Shown here one piece after another: positions 15,636-21,206 of a stretch of DNA of 23,537 nt. Source of the stretch: DATGLW01 sp035293965 (lineage in GTDB: Bacteria; Actinomycetota; Acidimicrobiia; Acidimicrobiales; RAAP-2). The first letter of the stretch is position 1, and each line of letters begins with the position of its first letter. Under the pieces are notes generated by a model. That model searched no databases. It had not been told where the DNA came from and saw nothing but the letters and a program-made list of their open reading frames with translations. The translations under genes were made by a program, and so were the position numbers. The stretch spans positions 1 through 23,537 of the forward strand of contig DATGLW010000119.1 of NCBI GenBank assembly GCA_035293965.1. The letters are read 5' to 3'.

Positions 15636-16207
15636 GAGACGTCGAGCGTGCCGCCGTTGCACGCATTGACGTCGGGGGAGACCGCCACGACCGCGTGCGA
15701 GGTGGCACCTGGCGGGGTGATCGCCACTTGCGCTGCGATCGAGCAGGTCGTGGCGTCGGTCGTGACGTCGCTGTAGCCGACGTTGAAGTAGGCCGCCTGC
15801 CCGGGCGACAGGGCGACGTCGCCGACGGGGAGGTCCTCGAAGGCGAGGCCCCCGCCCCGCACCACGGCAGTGGGGAGTGGTGCCCCACCGGCCCCGAGCA
15901 GGAGCATGCCCGGGTAGCCGTGCATGGTGCAGGGTGCGGACGAGGTGTTCACGAGGGAGAAGGTGACTTCGATGGTGCCGGCGGCACCCTGGAACCCCGA
16001 CTGGGCGATTCGGAGCTGGGAGGGCTGGCACGTGGTGACCCCTGCAGTCGTGCTGGTCGGCGCCGGAACGGTGGTCGTGGTCGGCGCGGGGGCGCTCGTC
16101 GTGGTCGTGGTGCCCGTGGTCGCTCGGGCGCGCGAGCTCGACGTGGTGGCGCGCGACCCGGTGCCCCCGCAGGACGCGAGCAACGTGGTCGCGAGGAGGC
16201 CGGCCAA
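15578..16207 (-). CDS. DUF4232-domain lipoprotein
   Basis: The secreted lipoprotein is about 209 aa. The N-terminus LAGLLATTLLASCGG is a signal peptide with lipobox LLAS-C (Cys13), so the protein would be anchored outside the membrane. Residues about 15-55 are a Thr/Ser/Pro/Ala linker (TTTTTSAPAPTTTTVPAP). Residues about 57-192 form a DUF4232 domain, with CQPSQLRIAQSGFQGAAGTI, TFSLVNTSSAPCTMHGYPGM and YFNVGYSDV; its paired Cys residues could form disulphides. The function of DUF4232 is unknown. The start is uncertain: TTG 16207 is used because no ATG or GTG is in frame nearby, and the frame stays open upstream into the hsp20 gene with extra residues including Arg. It follows hsp20 by about 16 bases, so the two are probably cotranscribed. 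Confidence 0.75.
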   Translation of the reverse strand: MAGLLATTLLASCGGTGSRATTSSSRARATTGTTTTTSAPAPTTTTVPAPTSTTAGVTTCQPSQLRIAQSGFQGAAGTIEVTFSLVNTSSAPCTMHGYPGMLLLGAGGAPLPTAVVRGGGLAFEDLPVGDVALSPGQAAYFNVGYSDVTTDATTCSIAAQVAITPPGATSHAVVAVSPDVNACNGGTLDVSPVFAATDAAATMTTAPAP

Positions 16208-16223
16208 CGCCGGCGCCGCGGTC

Positions 16224-16733
16224 CTAACCGTGGTGCTCCTCGTCGTGCTGCTCGTAACCTTCCTGCCCCCCGCTCAGCTCCGCGCGCGCCGCGTACTGGA
16301 CGGGGATGCGGTGGCGGACCGCGGCCGCGCTCTTCGCCAGGCGGAGCCTGAGGACGCCGTGCTCCAGCTCGGCCTGGCACGACTCGGTGTTGACCTCGCC
16401 TGGCAACGTGAGGCGGTAATCGAACTGCGAGGCTCGCCGCGAGCGGCGCCGCTGGGGTTCCTCTTCCACGCGGCCGGCGATGCGCAGGTCGTTGCCCTGC
16501 ACCTCGACGGTCACGTCCTCTGGCTTGACACCCGGCATGTCGGCTTCGACCAGGTAGGCGTCGTCAGTCTCCTCGACGTCCACCGGAGGCGACCATGCGT
16601 TGACGCTGATCCGTCCCACGTCGGGGAAGACGTTGGTGAGCAGGCGGCTCATCTCTTCGGACAGGTCCTCGAGGGCGGCGAAGGGGTCCCACAGCCCTGT
16701 CGGGCGAGCGGTGCGTCGAGCGGGCAGTGCCAT
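16224..16733 (-). CDS. Small heat-shock protein Hsp20 (alpha-crystallin type)
   Basis: The 169-aa protein starts with ATG 16733. The alpha-crystallin domain covers about residues 44-145: WSPPVDVEETDDAYLVEADM, PGVKPEDVTVEVQGNDLRI, RRASQFDYRLTLPGEVNTES and the late strand LEHGVLRLRLAKS with the G-V-L motif. The N-terminus resembles GLWDPFAALEDLSEEMSRLL of actinobacterial Hsp18/HspX relatives. It acts as an ATP-independent holdase for unfolding proteins in the cytoplasm. No HspR repeat (HAIR) or CIRCE element was seen upstream. Instead three tandem 18-bp units, each containing AAGGAG, precede the start codon. The C-terminal tail is unusually acidic and His-rich (EQHDEEHHG). Confidence 0.93.
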   Translation of the reverse strand: MALPARRTARPTGLWDPFAALEDLSEEMSRLLTNVFPDVGRISVNAWSPPVDVEETDDAYLVEADMPGVKPEDVTVEVQGNDLRIAGRVEEEPQRRRSRRASQFDYRLTLPGEVNTESCQAELEHGVLRLRLAKSAAAVRHRIPVQYAARAELSGGQEGYEQHDEEHHG

Positions 16734-16738
16734 GGCTC

Positions 16739-16790
16739 CTCCTTGCGGTGCGTGTGCTCCTTGCGGTGCGTGTGCTCCTTGCGGTGCGTG
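16739..16790 (-). repeat. Triplicated 18-bp Shine-Dalgarno-bearing repeat upstream of hsp20
   Basis: Units 16739-16756, 16757-16774 and 16775-16790 are identical over the shared length; on the minus strand each contains CGCACCGCAAGGAG. Only the copy next to ATG 16733 is correctly spaced (AAGGAGGAGCC-ATG). The other two AAGGAG motifs sit 18 and 36 bases further upstream. Confidence 0.93.
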
Positions 16791-16852
16791 ACCTCGGTCG
16801 GCGGAGTGCAGCCTCGGCTCGGTGCATGCCGGCCGGACCACCTCCCCACGAC

Positions 16853-16858
16853 CCTATA
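16853..16858 (-). promoter_or_regulatory. Possible -10 box of hsp20
   Basis: TATAGG on the minus strand, in a locally AT-rich patch (aatatagg), is the only AT-rich island between znuB and hsp20. No clear -35 partner is visible. Confidence 0.3.
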
Positions 16859-16885
16859 TTCCCCGGCGCCGCTCGTCGATGCGCG

Positions 16886-17812
16886 TCAGCCGCCCTCCTC
16901 CGCGTCGATGCGCGTGGTGACGGGACCCGCGTGCTGAGCGGGCCCGAGGTGCGCACGGGCGCGGCGACCGTGGCGCTCGTCTTGTCCTCGCCGTCCTCGC
17001 TTCTCGCGCAGCGCCGGCCCGGCGAGGCGAGCGAGGAGGTAGATGGCGAAGCTGAACGCCGTGATGAACACGCTCGGTTTGACGTTGGACGCCTCGAAGC
17101 TGGCCACGAGCCCCCCATCTGCGGCGACGACGGCGAAGCCCACGGAGAGCGCGGCCACGAGCAGCGGGTTGGCCGAGAGCCGCTGAGCGGCCGCAGCAGG
17201 GGTGATGGCCAGGCTGAGCACGAGCAGGGTGCCCACGACCTGGGCGGCCCCGGTCACCGTGAGGGCGAGCACGAGCAGGAAGAGAAGGCCCAGGCGGTGC
17301 ACGGGCACCCCTCGGGCCTCGGCGACCTCGGGGTCGATCGAGGCGAAGAGGAGGGGACGGTACCAGATCCCCATGACGACGGCCACCGCGGCGCCGATCC
17401 CGACCAGCACCAGCAGCTGGCTGCCCGAGACCCCGAAGATGTTGCCGAAGAGGATGTTGGTCGCCGCGGTGGCAAAGCCGTGGTAGTAGCTGAGCAGGAG
17501 CACCCCGACGCCCAGGCCGAAGGCGAGGATGGCGCCGATGGCCGAGTCGCGCTCGCGCGGGCGGCTGCCCAGGGTGGCGATGAGGGCGGCCACGACCAGG
17601 GAGCCCACGAGTGCGCCGGCGACGGCGTTGTTCGCGACGAGGAGGCCCGCAGCGGCTCCGGTGAAGGCGAGCTCCGCAGTGCCGTGGACGGCGAAGGACA
17701 TGCCCCGGGTGACCACGAAGGGGCTGACGAGCCCACCGGTCACGGCCACGAGGGTCGCAGCCAGCAGGGCGTGCTGGGCGAAGGGCTGGGCGAGGTAGAA
17801 GCCGATGCTCAC
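16886..17812 (-). CDS. znuB: Zinc ABC transporter permease (ZnuB-like)
   Basis: The 308-aa protein is an ABC-3 family permease. It starts at GTG 17812 (VSIGFYLAQPFAQHALLAAT), overlapping the ATPase stop as GTGA. About eight hydrophobic helices fill residues 15-265. Family landmarks include SFAVHGTAELAFTGAAAGLL at about 39-58, DPEVAEARGVPVHRLGLLFL at about 155-175 and LVLSLAITPAAAAQRLS at about 200-216. It would form the cytoplasmic-membrane channel for divalent metal, probably Zn(II), supplied by the lipoprotein at 18657-19685. The C-terminal 40 residues are a basic hydrophilic tail (REKRGRRGQDERHGRRARAH) beyond the last helix, longer than usual. Manganese specificity is an alternative, but the divergent Zur gene favours zinc. 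Confidence 0.9.
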   Translation of the reverse strand: MSIGFYLAQPFAQHALLAATLVAVTGGLVSPFVVTRGMSFAVHGTAELAFTGAAAGLLVANNAVAGALVGSLVVAALIATLGSRPRERDSAIGAILAFGLGVGVLLLSYYHGFATAATNILFGNIFGVSGSQLLVLVGIGAAVAVVMGIWYRPLLFASIDPEVAEARGVPVHRLGLLFLLVLALTVTGAAQVVGTLLVLSLAITPAAAAQRLSANPLLVAALSVGFAVVAADGGLVASFEASNVKPSVFITAFSFAIYLLARLAGPALREKRGRRGQDERHGRRARAHLGPAQHAGPVTTRIDAEEGG

Positions 17813-18660
17813 GGGCCTGGCTCCCGGTCGGCCGAGCCGCGATGGCGCGGGCGATCGCGGTGCCCGTCGGGGTGCTCGAGGTCGAGGTGGTGGATGTCGC
17901 CGTCCTTCCCGCCGACGACCACGATGCGGTCGTGCACCTCGATGACGTCGATGTGGCTCCCGTAGAGCCGGGAGAGGGACGCGCTCGTCATCACCTCTGC
18001 GGCGCTGCCCGCGGCCCAACGCCCGCCGGCCACGTAGAGGACGCGGTCGATCACGCCGACCACGGGGTTGATCTCGTGGGTGACGAAGACCACCGTCGCG
18101 CCATGGGTCCTCCGGTATGCGTCGATCACCGACACGACCTCGCCCTGGGAGGAAGGGTCCAAGGAGAGCAGCGGCTCGTCGCACAGCAGCAGGCGCGGGT
18201 CACCCACCAGCGCCTGGGCGATCCGCAGGCGCTGCTGCTCGCCGCCCGAGAGCAGCCCGATGGGCGCGCTGGCGTAGCTGCTGGCGCCGACCGCGTCGAT
18301 GACCTGGCCCACCCGGCGAGCTTTCGTCCGCGGCAGGCCGTGGCGGTGCCCGTCGAGGCCGAGGCCGACCAGGTCCCGGCCTCGGATGGGGAGGTCGCGG
18401 TCGAAGGCGCGCTGCTGGGGGACGTACCCGACTGACGGGCTGCCGCGCGCCGGCGGGTGCCCGTCGATCGCTGCGGTGCCGCCGCTCAGGGGGAGCAGGC
18501 CGAGCAGCACCTTGAGCAAGCTGGTCTTGCCCGCGCCGTTCGGTCCCAGGACTGCCAGGCACTCGCCTGGGGCGATGTCGAGGTCGAGGCCCTCCCAGAC
18601 CAGGTGGTGGCCGACGCGCAGCGTGGCACCCCGCAACTCGATCGCTGCCCCACCCCTCAC
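17809..18660 (-). CDS. znuC: Zinc ABC transporter ATP-binding protein (ZnuC-like)
   Basis: The 283-aa protein starts at GTG 18660, overlapping the substrate-binding gene's stop as GTGA. Walker A is GPNGAGKT at residues 39-46, the Q-loop is around YVPQQR at 79-84, the signature LLSGGEQQRLRIA at 136-148, Walker B LLLCDEP at 157-163 and the switch His H195 in VTHE. The length is slightly above the family norm of about 250 because of a C-terminal tail from about residue 255, rich in His and charged residues (DGDIHHLDLEHPDGHRDRPR). That tail could bind metal ions as a sensor or buffer, which is inference. It energises import through ZnuB. Confidence 0.92.
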   Translation of the reverse strand: MRGGAAIELRGATLRVGHHLVWEGLDLDIAPGECLAVLGPNGAGKTSLLKVLLGLLPLSGGTAAIDGHPPARGSPSVGYVPQQRAFDRDLPIRGRDLVGLGLDGHRHGLPRTKARRVGQVIDAVGASSYASAPIGLLSGGEQQRLRIAQALVGDPRLLLCDEPLLSLDPSSQGEVVSVIDAYRRTHGATVVFVTHEINPVVGVIDRVLYVAGGRWAAGSAAEVMTSASLSRLYGSHIDVIEVHDRIVVVGGKDGDIHHLDLEHPDGHRDRPRHRGSADREPGP

Positions 18661-19685
18661 GGCCGGCTCCCGAGCGCCCGGAGCAGCGCCCGTGCCTGGC
18701 CCAGCTGCCAGGCCTGGTAGGTGGCGTCCGACGGCGGCATGGTCTCGGTGACCGCGACCACCGGGACACCAGCCGTGCGGGCCAGGTTCTCGACGTGCTG
18801 GGTCACCGCGGAGACGGTCTGGGCGTTGTACAGCAGCACCTTGATCTTGTGCCCCGTCACGAGGCTGTCCATGGCCAGGGAGGCTTCGGGGCTCGGGTCG
18901 TTGCCGTCCTCGACGGCCGTGGCGAAGCCGAGGGGCGTCTCGTCGTGGAGGCCGGCGGCTCGCAGCAGGTAGCCGGGGACCCGTTCGGTGTAGGCGACCG
19001 GGTACCCCGGGTAGCGCTGGCGGATCTCGGCGATCACCGCCTCGAGCGGGCCGAGGGATCGGTCGAAGACGACCAGGTTGCCGGCGAAGGCCTTGGCGTG
19101 AGCCGGCGCGAGCTCGGCCAGCGCTGTCTCGACGGCTCGTGCGACCCTGGGGATCTCCGGGATGTCGTACCAGAAGTGCGGGTTGACGCCCGTGCCCGTC
19201 ATGTCGAGCACGCGGGAGACCGTCACGACGCGCCGCCCCGCGTGGCTCGTCGAGCCGAGCAGCTGGGACAGCCAGTCGTCGTAGCCGGCGCCGTTCCGGA
19301 TGACGAGGCCCGCCTCCGCCACGGCAAGGGCATTGGCGGCCGAGGACTCGTAGAGATGGGGATCTGCGTTGGGGTCGGACAGGATCGACGTGACCGCGAC
19401 GTGGGGGCCGCCGATCTGGGCGGCGATGTTCCCCCAAAAATTCTCACCGGCTACGATCTGCAGCTTCCCCGAGGGCGTGGTGCTGCCGATCGTGGTGCTG
19501 CATGCAGCAAGGCAGGCGGCTGCCAGCCCGAACCCCACCGGACCCCCGATGGCGGCCAGCCGGCCGCGCGTCCAAGACGCCAGCCGGCCGCGCGTCCAAG
19601 ACGCCAGCCGGCCGAACATCGCCGGGCCGGCGTGCAGCCAGGCGGCCAGGGGCCGGCAGCGCGCGTGCCAGGGTCGTGCCCGCAT
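18657..19685 (-). CDS. znuA: Zinc ABC transporter substrate-binding lipoprotein (ZnuA-like)
   Basis: The 342-aa protein belongs to the cluster A-I metal-binding family. The lipobox is LAAC with Cys62, preceded by the hydrophobic stretch VGFGLAAACLAAC. Metal-ligand candidates are H110 in DPNADPHLYE, H170 in GVNPHFWYD and E234 in YTERVPGYLL, where many ZnuA proteins have His. The fourth-ligand region reads LLYNAQTVS. No His-rich loop is present. The start is ambiguous: ATG 19685 gives an unusually long 45-residue N-region containing two copies of GRLASWTR from a 24-bp tandem repeat; ATG 19619 gives a shorter leader. I prefer 19685 because a -10-like TAGCGT stands eight bases upstream. It is first in the znuA-C-B unit, divergent from zur across a shared palindrome. 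Confidence 0.9.
   Translation of the reverse strand: MRARPWHARCRPLAAWLHAGPAMFGRLASWTRGRLASWTRGRLAAIGGPVGFGLAAACLAACSTTIGSTTPSGKLQIVAGENFWGNIAAQIGGPHVAVTSILSDPNADPHLYESSAANALAVAEAGLVIRNGAGYDDWLSQLLGSTSHAGRRVVTVSRVLDMTGTGVNPHFWYDIPEIPRVARAVETALAELAPAHAKAFAGNLVVFDRSLGPLEAVIAEIRQRYPGYPVAYTERVPGYLLRAAGLHDETPLGFATAVEDGNDPSPEASLAMDSLVTGHKIKVLLYNAQTVSAVTQHVENLARTAGVPVVAVTETMPPSDATYQAWQLGQARALLRALGSRP
19557..19614. repeat. 24-bp tandem repeat (2.4 copies) in the znuA leader
   Basis: Exact units at 19557-19580 and 19581-19604, plus ten bases of a third, code on the minus strand for the eight-residue repeat GRLASWTR ahead of the lipoprotein signal peptide. The unit is a multiple of three, so the frame is kept. 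Confidence 0.93.
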
Positions 19686-19693
19686 GGCGCCCG

Positions 19694-19723
19694 ACGCTAG
19701 AACGAGAACAGTTCTCATTGCAA
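19694..19723 (-). promoter_or_regulatory. Putative znuA promoter
   Basis: On the minus strand TTGCAA (19723-19718), an 18-bp spacer and TAGCGT (19699-19694) stand just upstream of ATG 19685, with eight bases between, so the message may be leaderless. The Zur-like palindrome fills the spacer. Confidence 0.45.
19701..19719. promoter_or_regulatory. Putative Zur-box operator between znuA and zur
   Basis: AACGAGAACAGTTCTCATT is an interrupted palindrome in which eight of nine arm positions are complementary around the central A at 19710. A Fur-family repressor is encoded by the adjacent gene, and the site sits in the promoters of both divergent units. It is richer in G and C than the usual AT-rich Zur box, so it may be a lineage-specific variant. 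Confidence 0.6.
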
Positions 19724-19746
19724 GTGCTTCGTGCACCGGGTATGAT
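19718..19746 (+). promoter_or_regulatory. zur promoter (leaderless)
   Basis: TTGCAA (19718-19723), a 17-bp spacer and TATGAT (19741-19746) form a good promoter. Only six bases separate the -10 from ATG 19753, and no Shine-Dalgarno sequence exists, so transcription probably starts at the ATG. The -35 overlaps the palindrome at 19701-19719 by two bases, fitting autorepression. Confidence 0.65.
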
Positions 19747-19752
19747 TGCTCG

Positions 19753-20193
19753 ATGGTCGAGGACCTGCACGCCCGGGTCGCCACCCGGCTCCGCCGCGTC
19801 GGCCAGCGCTACACACCCGGGCGCCGGCTCCTCGTCGACGCCCTGGCGACCTCGACCCGCCCCGTCACCACGGCCGAGCTGGCCGCGGCCGAGGGACGGC
19901 TCCCGCAGAGCACCATCTACCGCAACCTGGCACTGCTCGAGCAGGCAGGCGTCGTGCGCCGCGTGCTCGGGAGCGACGAGTACTCGCGCTTCGAGCTCGC
20001 CGAGGAGCTGACCGGGCACCACCACCACCACCTGGTGTGCGTGAGCTGCGGGACCGTCGAGGACTTCGAGGCGCCCAGGCGGATCGAGCAGGGCCTCGAC
20101 GCGGCGCTCGACGCGCTGACCAACGGCACCGGGTTCCGGGCGGAGGCCCACCGCCTCGACGTGCTCGGCACCTGTGCGAGGTGCGCCGGCTGA
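19753..20193 (+). CDS. zur: Fur-family zinc uptake regulator (Zur)
   Basis: The 146-aa protein is a Fur-family repressor. The winged helix spans about residues 15-85: RVGQRYTPGRRLLVDAL, then VTTAELAAAEGRLPQSTIYR with the recognition helix, and LEQAGVVRRVLGSDEYSRFEL. The metal-binding dimerisation region starts with H89-H93 (GHHHHHLVC). The structural zinc site has C96 and C99 in CVSC and C141 and C144 in CARC. The length is normal for the family. It would bind the palindrome just upstream when zinc is plentiful and shut off znuA-C-B and itself. Location next to a zinc importer makes Zur far more likely than Fur, Mur or PerR. The message is probably leaderless. A 17-bp repeat array begins right after the stop. 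Confidence 0.93.
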   Translation: MVEDLHARVATRLRRVGQRYTPGRRLLVDALATSTRPVTTAELAAAEGRLPQSTIYRNLALLEQAGVVRRVLGSDEYSRFELAEELTGHHHHHLVCVSCGTVEDFEAPRRIEQGLDAALDALTNGTGFRAEAHRLDVLGTCARCAG

Positions 20194-20203
20194 CCCTCGG
20201 CTC

Positions 20204-20357
20204 CCGGTGGGGCGCCTGCCCCGGTGGGGCGCCTGCCCCGGTGGGGTGCCAGCCCCGGGGGGCGCCTGCTCCGGTGGGGCGCCTGCTCCGGTGGGGTGCC
20301 AGCCGGCAGGTGGGGTGCCAGCCGGCAGGTGGGCCCTGCGGGCAGGTGGGCCCTGCG
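20204..20357. repeat. 17-bp G-rich tandem repeat array, nine degenerate units
   Basis: Units of 16-19 bp with consensus CCGGTGGGGYGCCWGCY start at 20204, 20221, 20238, 20255, 20271, 20288, 20305, 20324 and 20341. They form a higher-order pattern of two similar 50-bp blocks (20204-20254, 20255-20304) and a diverged block ending in ggcaggtgggccctgcg twice. The array fills the space between convergent zur and the barrel-protein gene, so it may act in termination. No known terminator form was recognised. Confidence 0.92.
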
Positions 20358-20364
20358 GGCCCCC

Positions 20365-21123
20365 TCAGTCGTCTGCCAGCTCGAAGTCGTACTCGAGGGG
20401 CACGACCAGGTCGTAGGGAACGAAGGCGAGGGGCTCGTAGGCGCCCTTGTGGGGCGGGAACCGGCCGAGGGCGACGGCGGTGCGCTTCGCCTCCTCGATG
20501 CGGGCCAGCACGCGGCCGGGCGGGTCCTCGCAGAGCAGCACGTGCAGCAAGGTGGCCGGGTCGCCACCGGCCGCCGGGTCGAAGCGCATCGCCGCGAGCA
20601 GGCCGGGCACGGCGAAGAGGTCGACGAGGTGCGTGCGCTCCCACCAGTCGACCGCCTCCTGGCGGCGTTCGACAGACGGTGCCCTCCCGTAGGCGAAGAT
20701 GACGCCCCGGTGGGCGAGGTAGGGGACGGCGCGCTCGCTCACCAGCACCGACGGCCGGGCGACCGACCGGGCCAGCCGCCAGCGCGTGCTGTTGACGGCT
20801 CGACCCTCGCGCCAGTAGCGCCCCTGCTTCACGATGCTGCGGTCGAGGGTCGTCCACAGCTCGCGCGCTTGGGGACTGTCGAAGTCGAGTGGCCCCCCGT
20901 GGAAGTAGATGGTCGCGTACGGGGCGTCGGCACCGAACGTCTCGTGCACCAGCGCGCCGGGCAGGCCCTTGAGCGACGCAGGGCTGACGTAGCGTCGGCC
21001 CATCAGCACGTCGGCCTTCGCCACGTGCTCGGGCATGTGGTCGAGGTCATACCAGCGGTTGTACTCGCGTGTCAGCTCGGCGGGGATGTCGAGGAACGTG
21101 AGTGCGATCGCGTTCACCTCCAT
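20365..21123 (-). CDS. Dimeric alpha/beta-barrel-like protein, uncharacterised
   Basis: The 252-aa protein starts with ATG 21123 behind an extremely purine-rich ribosome-binding region. It opens with NAIALTFLDIPAELTREYNR and YDLDHMPEHVAKADVLMGRR, a pattern typical of ferredoxin-like dimeric alpha/beta barrels (EthD/DUF4286-like), in which a conserved W/Y-D-x-x-H-M-P-E motif lines the cavity. A second module probably starts around residue 140 (HRGVIFAYGRAPSVERRQEA, WWERTHLVDLFAVPG), so the protein may be a tandem barrel. No signal peptide is present. Proteins of this kind sit in actinobacterial catabolic clusters beside SDR enzymes, as here, but no reaction is known. It follows the SDR gene by 83 bases. 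Confidence 0.75.
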   Translation of the reverse strand: MEVNAIALTFLDIPAELTREYNRWYDLDHMPEHVAKADVLMGRRYVSPASLKGLPGALVHETFGADAPYATIYFHGGPLDFDSPQARELWTTLDRSIVKQGRYWREGRAVNSTRWRLARSVARPSVLVSERAVPYLAHRGVIFAYGRAPSVERRQEAVDWWERTHLVDLFAVPGLLAAMRFDPAAGGDPATLLHVLLCEDPPGRVLARIEEAKRTAVALGRFPPHKGAYEPLAFVPYDLVVPLEYDFELADD

Positions 21124-21127
21124 GGAT

Positions 21128-21154
21128 CTCCTCCTCCCCCTCCCCCTCCTCCTC
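21128..21154 (-). promoter_or_regulatory. Polypurine mirror repeat serving as ribosome-binding region
   Basis: The plus strand carries 27 uninterrupted pyrimidines arranged as a perfect mirror repeat: ctcctcct, then ccccctccccc, then tcctcctc. The transcribed sequence is thus a purine run with several GGAGG motifs, ending four bases before ATG 21123. Such tracts can form intramolecular triplexes. Confidence 0.9.
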
Positions 21155-21206
21155 GGTCGGGCTCGGCCCGAAAGTCCTTTCGGCCTGCCCTGGCGTGCAG
21201 AGCCGT

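Noticed and set aside
16734..16885. HAIR or CIRCE element controlling hsp20
   Set aside because: No CTTGAGT-N7-ACTCAAG or TTAGCACTC-type inverted repeat was found.
16727..17965. 412-aa plus-strand frame
   Set aside because: Antisense to znuB, very rich in Glu/Gly/His from reversed codons; the permease helices on the minus strand are clear.
20204..20357. CRISPR array
   Set aside because: Units are contiguous 16-19 bp repeats without unique spacers, and there are no cas genes.
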